Positions 1 through 8,497 of a stretch of DNA of 64,000 bases are shown piece by piece. Under the pieces are notes generated by a model, which was given only the letters and a program-made list of their open reading frames with translations, ran no database searches and was not told the DNA's origin. Made by a program: the position numbers and the translations under genes. How positions within the stretch are numbered: position 1 is the stretch's first letter; every line of letters starts with the position of its first letter. The stretch is from Nocardia ignorata NBRC 108230. Its GTDB lineage: Bacteria > Actinomycetota > Actinomycetes > Mycobacteriales > Mycobacteriaceae. The stretch is from assembly GCF_001612905.1 (NCBI RefSeq), contig NZ_BDBI01000035.1:37510-101509 (forward strand), given 5' to 3'.

Positions 1-599
1 AACGCGACGGCGACACCCTCACCGTGCCCGTGACCCCCGAGCGGGTGATGCGTTCGCCCAAGGAGGGTCCGGCCCGCGAGGTGTCCGCGGTCGGTGTGGG
101 CCCCGATTACGCCGAACCGCAGCAGTACGACGTGGTCGAGGCGATTCCGGCGACCATCGTGTTCACCGGCGACTTCTTCGTCGAGACGGTGAAGTCCCTG
201 GCCAAGATGCCGCAGAAGGTGTCGGCGCTGTGGGAGGCCGTCACCGGCGGCGAGCGCGACCCGGAGACCCCGGTCAGCGTCTACGGCGCGAGCCGGATCG
301 GTGGCGAGACCGCCGAGCGTGGCTTGTGGGGCATGTTCATCCTGGTACTGGCCAGCCTGAACTTCTTCCTCGGCGCGTTCAACCTGCTGCCGTTGCTCCC
401 GCTCGACGGTGGGCACATCGCGGTGGTGCTCTACGAGAAGGTGCGCGATGTGGTGCGTTCCTGGCGCGGTAAGGCCCCCGCGGGCCCGGTCGACTATCTG
501 AAACTGCTCCCCGTGACGTATGTGGCCGTCGTGATCGGCGGTGCGTTCATGCTGCTCACTCTGGCCGCCGACATCGTCAACCCGATTCGCCTACCCTGA
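1..599 (+). CDS. rip1: Site-2 intramembrane zinc metalloprotease Rip1/RseP (3' part)
   Basis: C-terminal ~199 residues of an M50 (S2P) protease; the 5' end, with the HExxH zinc site and most of the PDZ domain, lies outside the window. Visible are a hydrophobic segment at nt 330-400 and the family motif NLLPLLPLDGG, whose Asp is the third zinc ligand, followed by a last membrane span near the C-terminus. The family cleaves anti-sigma factors and other membrane proteins within the bilayer. The next gene, ispG, follows after 116 bp, the same order as Rv2869c-Rv2868c in M. tuberculosis. The reading frame is open from the first bases of the window. Identity is sure; substrates are not visible. Confidence 0.93.
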   Translation, partial: RDGDTLTVPVTPERVMRSPKEGPAREVSAVGVGPDYAEPQQYDVVEAIPATIVFTGDFFVETVKSLAKMPQKVSALWEAVTGGERDPETPVSVYGASRIGGETAERGLWGMFILVLASLNFFLGAFNLLPLLPLDGGHIAVVLYEKVRDVVRSWRGKAPAGPVDYLKLLPVTYVAVVIGGAFMLLTLAADIVNPIRLP

Positions 600-715
600 T
601 CCGCGTACGCCCGCTGTCGCGCCCCTCACAGGGTGCGGTGCGGGCGTGCGCGACTAAGCTCGGAAGCAATCAGCCCAGGTCGATTCGAGATCCGTAGGAA
701 AGAAGGCAGCCGACC

Positions 716-1870
716 GTGACCAGCACTATCGGATTGGGGATGCCCGCCGCTCCCGCTGCTGTTCTCGCACCACGGCGCAAGACCCGTCAGCTCATGGTCG
801 GCAATGTCGGCGTGGGCAGTGACCATCCCATCTCGGTGCAGTCGATGACGACCACCAAGACCCACGACGTGAACGCCACCCTCCAGCAGATCGCCGAACT
901 CACCGCCTCGGGCTGCGACATCGTGCGCGTGGCGTGTCCCAGGCAGGAAGACGCCGACGCCCTGGCGACCATCGCCAAGAAGTCACAGATCCCGGTGATC
1001 GCCGACATCCACTTCCAGCCCCGCTACATCTTCGCCGCCATCGACGCGGGCTGCGCCGCGGTGCGGGTGAACCCGGGCAACATCAAGGAATTCGACGGTC
1101 GCGTCGGCGAGGTCGCCAAAGCCGCGGGCGCGGCGGGCATCCCGATCCGCATCGGCGTGAACGCCGGTTCGCTGGACAAGCGGATGATGGAGAAGTACGG
1201 CAAGGCCACCCCCGAGGCGCTGGTCGAGTCGGCGCTGTGGGAGGCGAGCCTGTTCGAGGACCACGGCTTCGGTGACATCAAGATCTCGGTCAAGCACAAC
1301 GACCCGGTCGTGATGGTCGAGGCCTACCGTCAGCTCGCCGCGCGCAGCGACTACCCGCTGCACCTCGGCGTCACCGAGGCGGGCCCGGCGTTCCAGGGCA
1401 CCATCAAGTCGGCGGTCGCGTTCGGCGCCCTGCTCAGCGAGGGAATCGGTGACACGATCCGCGTCTCGCTGTCGGCGCCACCCGCCGAAGAGGTGAAGGT
1501 CGGCGGCCAGATCCTGCAGTCGCTGAACCTGCGTCCGCGCAAGCTCGAGATCGTGTCGTGCCCGTCGTGTGGACGCGCCCAGGTGGATGTGTACAGCCTG
1601 GCCGACGCCGTCGCGGCCGGTCTCGACGGCCTCGAGGTGCCGTTGCGCGTGGCCGTGATGGGTTGCGTGGTGAACGGGCCGGGCGAGGCGCGCGAAGCCG
1701 ATCTCGGAGTGGCCTCCGGCAACGGCAAGGGCCAGATCTTCGTCAAGGGCGAGGTCATCAAGACCGTGCCGGAAGCGCAGATCGTGGAGACTCTGATCGA
1801 GGAGGCGATGCGGATCGCCGAGGAGATGGGCACCGAGCCGGGTGCGCAGCCGGTGGTCACCGCGGGCTGA
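716..1870 (+). CDS. ispG: 4-hydroxy-3-methylbut-2-enyl diphosphate synthase (flavodoxin/ferredoxin)
   Basis: IspG/GcpE, 384 residues, the usual length for the bacterial two-domain form. It converts 2-C-methyl-D-erythritol 2,4-cyclodiphosphate to HMBPP in the MEP isoprenoid pathway, in the cytoplasm. The [4Fe-4S] ligands are visible as CPSC (Cys282, Cys285) and GCVVNGPGEA (Cys317). The N-terminal TIM barrel carries QSMTTTKTHD and ADIHFQP. The GTG start at 716 is preceded by an AGAAGG ribosome site near 700. It lies between rip1 and a GNAT gene, the conserved mycobacterial order. No unusual features. Confidence 0.97.
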   Translation: MTSTIGLGMPAAPAAVLAPRRKTRQLMVGNVGVGSDHPISVQSMTTTKTHDVNATLQQIAELTASGCDIVRVACPRQEDADALATIAKKSQIPVIADIHFQPRYIFAAIDAGCAAVRVNPGNIKEFDGRVGEVAKAAGAAGIPIRIGVNAGSLDKRMMEKYGKATPEALVESALWEASLFEDHGFGDIKISVKHNDPVVMVEAYRQLAARSDYPLHLGVTEAGPAFQGTIKSAVAFGALLSEGIGDTIRVSLSAPPAEEVKVGGQILQSLNLRPRKLEIVSCPSCGRAQVDVYSLADAVAAGLDGLEVPLRVAVMGCVVNGPGEAREADLGVASGNGKGQIFVKGEVIKTVPEAQIVETLIEEAMRIAEEMGTEPGAQPVVTAG

Positions 1871-1941
1871 TCCCTCACGGTCCGGCGACGGATTCACCTC
1901 GACCCGTACCACTGCGCACGCTTTCGTGGCAGGCTGGTGCC

Positions 1942-2805
1942 GTGCGGAGTCTGCTGGAGCCGACGCGACGGTCCAAGGCCACCCCCGCGCGTCCGGTGAC
2001 CGTGCGGGACCTGGCCGAGGTGCTACGGGTCCTCGACGCCGATCCGGTCGCCTCGTGCATGATCGCGGCCCGTGTCCAGGAATTCGGGCTCGACACCCGT
2101 TCCGGTGTGGGTGAGTTGTGGAGTCGCGGCGGCCCGGCCGACTCCCTCTGCTTCTCCGGTGCGAACCTGGTTCCGCTGCGCGGCGATCAGCAGGCCCTTC
2201 GCGCGTTCGCCGATCGGGCGACCAGGTGGCCGCGCGTGTGTTCCTCCGTGGTCGGCAGGCAGGAGTTGGCGCTGCCGCTGTGGGAGATGCTGGCGCCGAG
2301 TTGGGGACCGGCGAGGGAGTTACGCGCCGACCAGCCGCTGCTCGCCCTGGCCCAACCGGCCCTCGCCCGCCCGGACAGCGCGGTGCGACGAGTGCGGCCC
2401 GACGAGATCGACCGCTACCTCACCGCCGCGATCTCCATGTTCATCGAGGAGGTCGGCGTCGACCCGCGCGCGGGCGACGGTGGTCGCGGCTACCGCCGCC
2501 GCATCAAGAGCCTCATCGAATCCGGCCGGGCCTGGGCACGTTTCGACGACGGCGAAGTGGTGTACAAGGCCGAGATCGGGTCGTTGTCGCGGCGCACCGG
2601 CCAGATCCAGGGCGTGTGGGTGCATCCCGAGCATCGCGGTGCCGGGGTGGGGACGGCGGGAACGGCCGCCGTCGCGAATGCCGTTGTGTCGACAGGTCGT
2701 ACGGCCAGTCTGTACGTGAACGACTACAACCAGATCGCCCGACGAGCTTACAGCCGTGTGGGTTTCCGTCAGATCGCCACCTTCGCGACCGTCCTCGTCG
2801 ATTAG
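1942..2805 (+). CDS. GNAT N-acetyltransferase with DUF4081 N-terminal domain
   Basis: 287-residue protein resembling Rv2867c. The N-terminal half (~1-130) looks like the DUF4081 domain that precedes some actinobacterial acetyltransferases. The C-terminal half is a GNAT fold with the acetyl-CoA loop VHPEHRGAGVGTAG, followed by TASLYVNDYNQIARRAYSRVGF, where the NxxAxxxYxxxGF pattern is typical. The frame is open far upstream inside ispG, but codon use and homology point to GTG 1942, 71 bp after the ispG stop. A CAGGCT six bases upstream could be a degenerate -10 of a leaderless start. Substrate unknown. Confidence 0.85.
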   Translation: MRSLLEPTRRSKATPARPVTVRDLAEVLRVLDADPVASCMIAARVQEFGLDTRSGVGELWSRGGPADSLCFSGANLVPLRGDQQALRAFADRATRWPRVCSSVVGRQELALPLWEMLAPSWGPARELRADQPLLALAQPALARPDSAVRRVRPDEIDRYLTAAISMFIEEVGVDPRAGDGGRGYRRRIKSLIESGRAWARFDDGEVVYKAEIGSLSRRTGQIQGVWVHPEHRGAGVGTAGTAAVANAVVSTGRTASLYVNDYNQIARRAYSRVGFRQIATFATVLVD

Positions 2806-2856
2806 TTTTCCGCCGCTGACCCGGCGTTGTTGCGTCGTCGGCGCCCGGTTCGCCGT

Positions 2857-2862
2857 TACCAT
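2857..2862 (+). promoter_or_regulatory. -10 element (TACCAT) of a probable leaderless promoter for the PBP gene
   Basis: A TANNNT box ends 8 bp before ATG 2871 and no Shine-Dalgarno sequence lies between. This is the layout of leaderless transcripts in Actinobacteria. The same layout recurs at other genes in the window. Confidence 0.5.
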
Positions 2863-2870
2863 CTGTGCCG

Positions 2871-4661
2871 ATGAGGACTCGGATTTTCACCACCTGTGCG
2901 GTGTTCGCGCTCGCGCTCTCCTCGGGCGCGTGTTCGACGGGTCCGCAGGGACCGGTGCCCGCCGCCCAGGACTTCGCCGAGGCCTTGGCCGACCGCGATC
3001 TGGTCACCGCGGGTGGTCTCACGACCTCACCCGAGAAGGCCACGGCCGCACTCACTTCCACCTGGGACGCGCTGCAGGCCGAGAAGCTCACCGTCCGTAC
3101 CGGCGACGCGCGCGTGCAGGGCGACACCGCCACCGTCGACTACACCTACGAGTGGACACTGCCCAAGGGCCGCCACTGGACCTATTCGGGTGAACTGCAG
3201 ATGGGCCGCAGCGACGGCCGCTGGCTGGTGCGCTGGACCGCCACCGACATCCACCCCAAGCTCGGCGACACCCAAAGCCTGGAGTTACGAACCCAACCCG
3301 CGCCGCGCGCGCGGGTCAACGAGTCGGCGGGCAGCGACGTGCTCGTGCCGGGCAAGGTGTCACGGGTACGGTTCACGGTCGCCGACGCCCCGGATCCCGA
3401 CCGGGTCGCGGGGGCCCTGGCCGCCGCGCTGAGCCGCATCGATCCGGTGGCCTACACCCCGCAAGCCATTCTGTCGGCCGCGCGCAAAGCCGATGGGGCG
3501 TACACGGTCGTCCTGCTCAGCGAGTACGAGGCCGAGACTCTCGGCGGTCACCTGATCGGTCTGCCCGGGGTGACGCTCACCCAGGAGTGGGACATGGTGC
3601 CCACCGATCGCAAGTTCGCCCCCGACCTGCTCACCCAGGTGCGCAAGACCGTGATCGCCGAGGTCGACGGCAAGGCGGGCTGGAGCGTGGTCACCCGCAA
3701 CGCCAACGGCGCGGATCTCGATGTGCTGTACGAGGTCCCGGCCCAGCCCGCACCGTCGTTCGCGCTCAGTATCGACCGTTTCGTGCAGAATTCGGCGCAG
3801 CACGCGGTCGACCTGCGCACCGAGCAGACGATGATGGTGGTGATCAGGCCCTCCACCGGCGCGATTCTCGCAGTGGCCCAGAACAAGGCCGCCGACCGCG
3901 ACGGCCCCGTGGCCACGAGCGGTCAGTACCCGCCCGGCTCGATCTTCAAGACGGTCACGGCGTCGGCGGCGATGGCGGCGGGTATCGCGACGCCCGAGAC
4001 GGTGCTGCCCTGCCCGAGCCGGACAACCATCGGCGAGCGGACGATTCCCAACTACAACCTGTTCACGGTGGGTGATGTGCCGATGGCCACCGCCTACGAA
4101 CGCTCCTGCAACACCACCTTCGCGCGGCTGGCCAGCCGGCTCGAACCCGACGCGCTCACCGAGGCCGCCGCCCGCCTCGGCATCGGCCAGGACTACCGGG
4201 TGGCCGGGCTGCCGACGCTGTCGGGGTCGGTGCCGCCCGCCGACGGGCTGGTCCAGCGCGCCGAGGATGGCATCGGCCAGGGCCGGGTGGTGACGAGCCC
4301 GTTCGGGATGGCACTGATGGCCGCGGCGGTGGCGCACGGGTCGGCGCCGGTGCCGTATCTGATCGCGGGCAGGCCCACCGAGATCGTCGGTGAGCGGCCC
4401 GAACTCGCGCCCGAGGTGGTGGAGGGGCTGCGCGAGATGATGCGGATGGTCGTCACCGGCGGCACCGCCGAACGCATCCGCGATCAGGGCGAGGTGTACG
4501 GCAAGACCGGGGAGGCGGAGGTCGACGGCGGATCGCACTCGTGGTTCGTCGGCTACCGCGGCGACATGGCCTTCGCGACATTGCTGGTCAAGGGTGGCAG
4601 TTCCGACAACGCGGTCGCCGTCACCCGTGACATGTTCGCGGCGCTGCCGCCCGGTTACTGA
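2871..4661 (+). CDS. Class B penicillin-binding protein / penicillin-binding lipoprotein (Rv2864c-like)
   Basis: 596-residue transpeptidase. An N-terminal signal ends in SSGAC, a weak lipobox because position -3 is Ser. It is followed by an NTF2-like MecA_N-type domain (~30-150), a PBP dimerisation region and the transpeptidase domain. Active-site motifs are Ser357-I-F-Lys360, Ser412-C-N and Lys545-T-G. It should cross-link peptidoglycan at the outer face of the membrane. ATG 2871 is chosen because TACCAT at 2857-2862 would give a leaderless mRNA starting there; an in-frame GTG lies 6 bp upstream. Orthologues in mycobacteria lie in the same place and are reported as carbapenem or penicillin binding lipoproteins. 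Confidence 0.92.
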   Translation: MRTRIFTTCAVFALALSSGACSTGPQGPVPAAQDFAEALADRDLVTAGGLTTSPEKATAALTSTWDALQAEKLTVRTGDARVQGDTATVDYTYEWTLPKGRHWTYSGELQMGRSDGRWLVRWTATDIHPKLGDTQSLELRTQPAPRARVNESAGSDVLVPGKVSRVRFTVADAPDPDRVAGALAAALSRIDPVAYTPQAILSAARKADGAYTVVLLSEYEAETLGGHLIGLPGVTLTQEWDMVPTDRKFAPDLLTQVRKTVIAEVDGKAGWSVVTRNANGADLDVLYEVPAQPAPSFALSIDRFVQNSAQHAVDLRTEQTMMVVIRPSTGAILAVAQNKAADRDGPVATSGQYPPGSIFKTVTASAAMAAGIATPETVLPCPSRTTIGERTIPNYNLFTVGDVPMATAYERSCNTTFARLASRLEPDALTEAAARLGIGQDYRVAGLPTLSGSVPPADGLVQRAEDGIGQGRVVTSPFGMALMAAAVAHGSAPVPYLIAGRPTEIVGERPELAPEVVEGLREMMRMVVTGGTAERIRDQGEVYGKTGEAEVDGGSHSWFVGYRGDMAFATLLVKGGSSDNAVAVTRDMFAALPPGY

Positions 4662-4846
4662 GCGCGATACGGCGGGACGACGTAGGCGTCTTTGTCGGTG
4701 TGCTCGACCGCGTCGCGGTGGACCACTTCATAGCCGGGAGCCGGTTTGGGCGGCGCGGATTGGACTCGGGCGTCGAGCAGATCGATGGCCATGGCACCAC
4801 CGAGAATCATTCCGGCGGTGGTCAAAATCAGGGTGGAACGGCTCAT
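4655..4846 (-). CDS. Small membrane or exported protein, unknown function
   Basis: 63 residues, starting at ATG 4846 with a clear GAGGGAG ribosome site just upstream. The N-terminus (MSRSTLILTTAGMILGGAMAID) is a single hydrophobic segment, either a signal anchor or an uncleaved signal. The rest is polar and ends VVPPYRAQ. The gene is convergent with the penicillin-binding protein gene and the two overlap by 7 bp. I do not recognise a family. A 96-residue reading from an upstream start is possible but lacks a ribosome site. Confidence 0.6.
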   Translation of the reverse strand: MSRSTLILTTAGMILGGAMAIDLLDARVQSAPPKPAPGYEVVHRDAVEHTDKDAYVVPPYRAQ

Positions 4847-5056
4847 ATTCGTCTCCCTCGTCCAGGGTTTCGACGTGTTCCGAATGGGAGAACCGTAGAA
4901 CGCGGAAGCGCTCGGCAACAGGCGGCGGCAGTAAGCGACACACAATTGTTGCCATATGTGCGGGCGTGTTCGAACGTAATCGCTATGCGACCGTGACGAT
5001 CCGCCGTCGCGATCGAACGCGCTGCTCAGCGGGTACGTGCAAATGAAATTGCATTG

Positions 5057-5554
5057 TCACGCACGTTGCAGGGTCGCGCTCAGATGATGTTGCAGTGATT
5101 CGCCGACGGCGGCCATCCGCAGCGTGTACTCGATGGTGTCTCCGGTCACATGGAAGGAACGGCCTACCGCCGTCACCGATTTCGCCGACCCGCTCAACCC
5201 GATATTCGTCGAATTCAATTCGAGCCGAATTCCGTCGACGGTTTCGGTGAGTGTTCCCTCGCAGATCTCGGTGATTCCGGTGGGATGGGCGAGCACCAGT
5301 TCGACCTTGCCGGGTGCGGGGGCGCGCAGATAGCCCGTCTCCGCGTGCAGCGGGCGGCCGTCGTCGGCGGCCTTGGTCCGCTGCCGGTAGGTCAGGAACG
5401 GGCGGCCCAGATGGCCGAAGGTGATCTCCTCGACGTAGTCGAAGGGATCGATGGTCGGGTACTCACCGTGACCTCGCCCGCGCCAGGTACCGAGCAGCGG
5501 TGCCAGGGCGGCGACGGCGGGATGCGGGGCGATGGGCGCGCTTGGTTCGACCAC
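5057..5554 (-). CDS. Nitrobindin-type heme-binding beta-barrel protein (FABP-like, Rv2717c family)
   Basis: 165 residues, the normal length of bacterial nitrobindins. The family signature GTWRGRGHGEYPTI is present near the N-terminus. The C-terminal strand LQHHLSATL contains the histidine expected to ligate heme. Characterised members bind heme b in a 10-stranded barrel and isomerise peroxynitrite to nitrate. GTG 5554 is the start that fits the family; the same frame stays open for more than 2 kb upstream, but that part is the antisense of other genes. It is divergent from the lipoprotein gene at 5669, with 114 bp between them. Confidence 0.85.
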   Translation of the reverse strand: MVEPSAPIAPHPAVAALAPLLGTWRGRGHGEYPTIDPFDYVEEITFGHLGRPFLTYRQRTKAADDGRPLHAETGYLRAPAPGKVELVLAHPTGITEICEGTLTETVDGIRLELNSTNIGLSGSAKSVTAVGRSFHVTGDTIEYTLRMAAVGESLQHHLSATLQRA

Positions 5555-5668
5555 GCGCGACAGCCTAGACCTGCCACCACAGCCATGTTCACGGCACACC
5601 GTCACACGGGTCGGGATAAGGTCAGCGTCGCCTGAACGCCGTCCGGCGGAGGTCGAAAGGAATGAACG

Positions 5669-7015
5669 TTGAACGGACATGTGAGGGGCACCCGCCGGGT
5701 GCTGTCCGGGCCGGTGCGCGGCGCGGTTCTCGGCGCGGTGCTCCTGGTCGCTGCCGCGTGCTCGGGCACCGATCCGGCGGGCGACGGTGTCGCCGCCCTC
5801 GACGGCAACCGGTACAGCCAAACCGATCTGGCCGCCAGCTCCGACTCCTATCACGCCCAATTCACCATCTCCGAGATGGTCGACGCCTGGGGTCTGGCGA
5901 CCCGGCCCAAGGGCGCGGGTGGACATTTCTGGGTGGGCGCGGGTGGAAAGTCGTTCCAGTTCCTCGGGGATGTCAGCGAGTCGACGGATCCGGCACTGCA
6001 GAAACTCACCAGGGACCAGTTCGAATCCGTCGCGATTCCCGGCACCGATGCCGATCCGTCCGACAAGTCGGCGGGCAAGACGACCGGTGTGGTGTTCAAC
6101 CCGGCCCCGATCAATTCCGATCTGTTCGTGGTGCGCGACCAATGGGTCGATCTGAACGGAATGCCGGTCCCGCTCGGCGGTTCGGCGCGGTTCATCGTCG
6201 GCACGGACTCCGGCAGGATCAACGCCTGGACCGAGCAGGCCCCCGACGGAGCTGTCATCCGCCGCAACGGCGGCGCCAACCAGGTTTTCGACGGTTCGGC
6301 CCAGGGCATGTCGTTCTTCGGGCTCGCGCTCGCACCCTCCGGTGACAAACTGCTGGCCGCCGACTTCGGTGCCGACCCGCAGATCCGCACCTTCGACAAG
6401 TTCTGGCAGCCGGTGGCGACCACCGGCTTCGCCAACCCGTTCGCCACCGGCAAGCCCATCGACCCCGCCAGTCCGGAGAAGGGCAACAAGGCCGTTCCCG
6501 GCGACCCGGCGCCGTTCAACATCACCACGGTCGGCAGCCGGGTGTTCGTCTCCTACGCCGTGACCAAGGCCGACAAGAAGGATCCCGAGGCCTTCGACAA
6601 GGGTGAGGAGGTCTCGCTCGACGCCAAGGCCGACGAAGCGGCAGGCGGTACCCCGGACAAGGGCAAGGTCGCCGAATTCGACGCCGCGGGCAAGCTGGTG
6701 CGCATCATCGACGACGGCGGGCGCCTCAACGCACCGTGGGCGGTGACGATCGCGCCGTCGAACTTCGGTGCGCTCTCGGGCAAGTTGCTGATCGGCAACT
6801 CCGGTGGCCTCGGCCGGGTCCTCGCTTTCGACGACACCACCGGGACCTTTGTCGACTACCTGCGCGACAGCGGCGGCGAGCCGGTGCAGATCGAGGGGTT
6901 GTGGGCGCTGATGTTCGGCAACGGTGAGAGCGCCGGCGACGCCGACGCGCTGTACTTCACCGCGGGCCCACGTGAGGAGAAAGACGGTCTGTTCGGCAGT
7001 CTGCGCGCGCTGTAG
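5669..7015 (+). CDS. Secreted lipoprotein, TIGR03118-like beta-propeller
   Basis: 448 residues with an N-terminal signal peptide and lipobox VAAAC (Cys near residue 31), so a membrane-anchored exported protein. The body resembles the TIGR03118 family in its order of motifs: NxYxQTDL near the start, WGLA, a GFANPFATG segment, then NAPWAV and KLLIGNSGG near the C-terminus. The fold is probably a propeller. TTG 5669 follows AAAGGA at 5656-5661 with good spacing; GTG 5681 is an alternative. Function unknown; family assignment moderate. Confidence 0.7.
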   Translation: MNGHVRGTRRVLSGPVRGAVLGAVLLVAAACSGTDPAGDGVAALDGNRYSQTDLAASSDSYHAQFTISEMVDAWGLATRPKGAGGHFWVGAGGKSFQFLGDVSESTDPALQKLTRDQFESVAIPGTDADPSDKSAGKTTGVVFNPAPINSDLFVVRDQWVDLNGMPVPLGGSARFIVGTDSGRINAWTEQAPDGAVIRRNGGANQVFDGSAQGMSFFGLALAPSGDKLLAADFGADPQIRTFDKFWQPVATTGFANPFATGKPIDPASPEKGNKAVPGDPAPFNITTVGSRVFVSYAVTKADKKDPEAFDKGEEVSLDAKADEAAGGTPDKGKVAEFDAAGKLVRIIDDGGRLNAPWAVTIAPSNFGALSGKLLIGNSGGLGRVLAFDDTTGTFVDYLRDSGGEPVQIEGLWALMFGNGESAGDADALYFTAGPREEKDGLFGSLRAL

Positions 7016-7034
7016 CGCGGCGGGCACACGCCAG

Positions 7035-7074
7035 GCGAACAGGACAACCTGGATGTCCGCAGGCCTGTTCGCTT
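7035..7074 (+). promoter_or_regulatory. Inverted repeat upstream of the first DUF4254 gene
   Basis: GCGAACAGG at 7035-7043 and CCTGTTCGC at 7064-7072 are perfect inverted copies 20 bp apart. The right arm sits in a 13-nt string, GGCCTGTTCGCTT (7062-7074), that is repeated exactly at 9469-9481 upstream of the second DUF4254 gene. It could be a hairpin terminating the lipoprotein gene, but the repetition at the paralogue suggests a regulator site. Confidence 0.45.
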
Positions 7075-7144
7075 CCGTCTTGCATCGTGATAGGGGACAG
7101 TGGTGGCGGAGTGTTTGCCGGGGTGGCCGAGCCGGAGGTGTCAG

Positions 7145-7609
7145 ATGACGGTGATGCGCTGTGAGACGCGGTTTTCGGTAGACCGGACCAGGTTGCCCGG
7201 GCGTGAGCTGATGCTCGCCGCGTTCCGTGGACTGGCCGATGGCTACCACCCGGTGCTGCACGCGGCGGCCGAGCTCGCCGTGCTGCACCAGGTGCGCGAT
7301 CGCACGCCGACCTTCGAGGCGCCCGGAATCGACCGTCGCCGGGCGCAGCTGATGCGCGCGATCGACCGCTGGGTGATCCTGGCCGCCCCGCTGCCCTCGG
7401 CCACCGCGGCCGAGCACTGCGAAACCCTCGGCATGCTCGTCGACCGGCTCGCCGCGCACAGCGTGCGGCTGTTCGTCACCATGGCCGACGCCACCGACGC
7501 GCAGTTCTACGACGAGTGGGCCCGGCTCGACGACCTCGCCGAGAGCTACCAGCGCCTGATCGACGATCTGTGGGCCGGTTCCCGCTGTCTTCCCTCGGTC
7601 GTTTACTGA
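7145..7609 (+). CDS. DUF4254 domain protein (copy 1)
   Basis: 154 residues, mostly helical. It matches what I know of DUF4254: LxxLHQxR near residue 45, IDRRRxxLxxxIDRWV, then HCETLGMLVDRLA, and a C-terminal LxxSYQRLIDDLWAGxRxLP. ATG 7145 has a GGAGG six bases upstream. A paralogue lies at 9681. Function is not known; the family is common in Nocardia and related genera. The neighbouring thioesterase, 56 bp downstream on the same strand, suggests a shared role, possibly in secondary or lipid metabolism, but that is inference. Confidence 0.75.
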   Translation: MTVMRCETRFSVDRTRLPGRELMLAAFRGLADGYHPVLHAAAELAVLHQVRDRTPTFEAPGIDRRRAQLMRAIDRWVILAAPLPSATAAEHCETLGMLVDRLAAHSVRLFVTMADATDAQFYDEWARLDDLAESYQRLIDDLWAGSRCLPSVVY

Positions 7610-7665
7610 CCGGTGCCCCCGGAATTGTTGGCTCGGTAGAAGTTTCGTACGACGTACCATTTGTT

Positions 7666-8490
7666 GTGCGCACAGACGAGGAGCAGGCGCAGACCTGCGA
7701 GTGGTCCCGCGAGGTGTACGCCGAACCGCGACCCGCTGCCGCGGTGTCGACCGTGCTGCCGATCCGTCCCCGCTCGGATTCGGTCGACGGCACACCGCTG
7801 TTCTGTCTCGCCGGTGAAGCGGGCCTGGCTTGGCCGTTCGCCTGCCTGCTCGCCGACCTCGAGCCGGAGGTACCCGTCTACGGGCTGCAGACGCTTGTCG
7901 ACCTGCCGACGATCGGCGACTACGCGCAGCACTTCCTGCCCGAGATCCGCCGGATCGCTCCGCAGGGGCCGTATCGGTTGCTCGGATGGTCGGCGGGCGG
8001 CCTCGTCGCGCAGGAGATGGCGGTGCGGCTGGGGGAGGACAACCAGGATGTCCGGGTTGTCCTCCTGGGCACGGATGCCGGTGCCGGACCCCTGTCACCG
8101 ACGGCGCCGGGCAAATTCGTCGAGCGGCTCATCGGCGTCGCGGACAACGAATCCCGTCCGCACAACCATGAAATGGGCATTGACACGTCAGCGGCCGAAT
8201 TGGCCGACAGGCTGGCGGGCACGATCGCCATGACGGGCGACGAATTGCGGCACCTGATCGATCACTCCGACGCGGTCGCACGCGCAGCGTCGACCCACCG
8301 CCCACAAAGCCTGCCCGGCGAACTCGTCCTGGTCGTCCCCGAGCGCGATCGACCCGATGCGGCTGCCGCGGTGGAGGACTGGCGTCGCCTGGTGACGGGC
8401 AACGTGACGGCCCATGCGGTCGACGCGACCCTCGACGACCTCCTCGCACCCGAGGTCCTCGCCCGGATCGCCGGCCTGCTCAGCCCATGA
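7666..8490 (+). CDS. Stand-alone thioesterase / alpha-beta hydrolase (NRPS-PKS type I TE-like)
   Basis: 274 residues. It resembles the thioesterase domain that ends NRPS/PKS lines: PLFCLAGEAGLAWPF, VYGLQTL, YRLLGWSAGGLVAQEMA with nucleophile Ser109, and a C-terminal His in VTAHAVDATLDDLL. Such enzymes release or edit acyl chains bound to carrier proteins, yet no carrier or synthetase is present here. GTG 7666 is chosen because TACCAT at 7655-7660 lies 5 bp upstream (leaderless layout); the frame itself extends into the DUF4254 gene. It belongs to a DUF4254-TE-(XRE)-DUF4254 cluster. Confidence 0.78.
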   Translation: MRTDEEQAQTCEWSREVYAEPRPAAAVSTVLPIRPRSDSVDGTPLFCLAGEAGLAWPFACLLADLEPEVPVYGLQTLVDLPTIGDYAQHFLPEIRRIAPQGPYRLLGWSAGGLVAQEMAVRLGEDNQDVRVVLLGTDAGAGPLSPTAPGKFVERLIGVADNESRPHNHEMGIDTSAAELADRLAGTIAMTGDELRHLIDHSDAVARAASTHRPQSLPGELVLVVPERDRPDAAAAVEDWRRLVTGNVTAHAVDATLDDLLAPEVLARIAGLLSP

Positions 8491-8497
8491 GGAGCGG

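Noticed and set aside
5555..8098. A ~1000-residue minus-strand reading frame extending the nitrobindin gene
   Set aside because: It is the antisense of the lipoprotein, DUF4254 and thioesterase genes. Its translation is Arg/His/Gly-rich without motifs, as expected for shadow frames in high-GC DNA.
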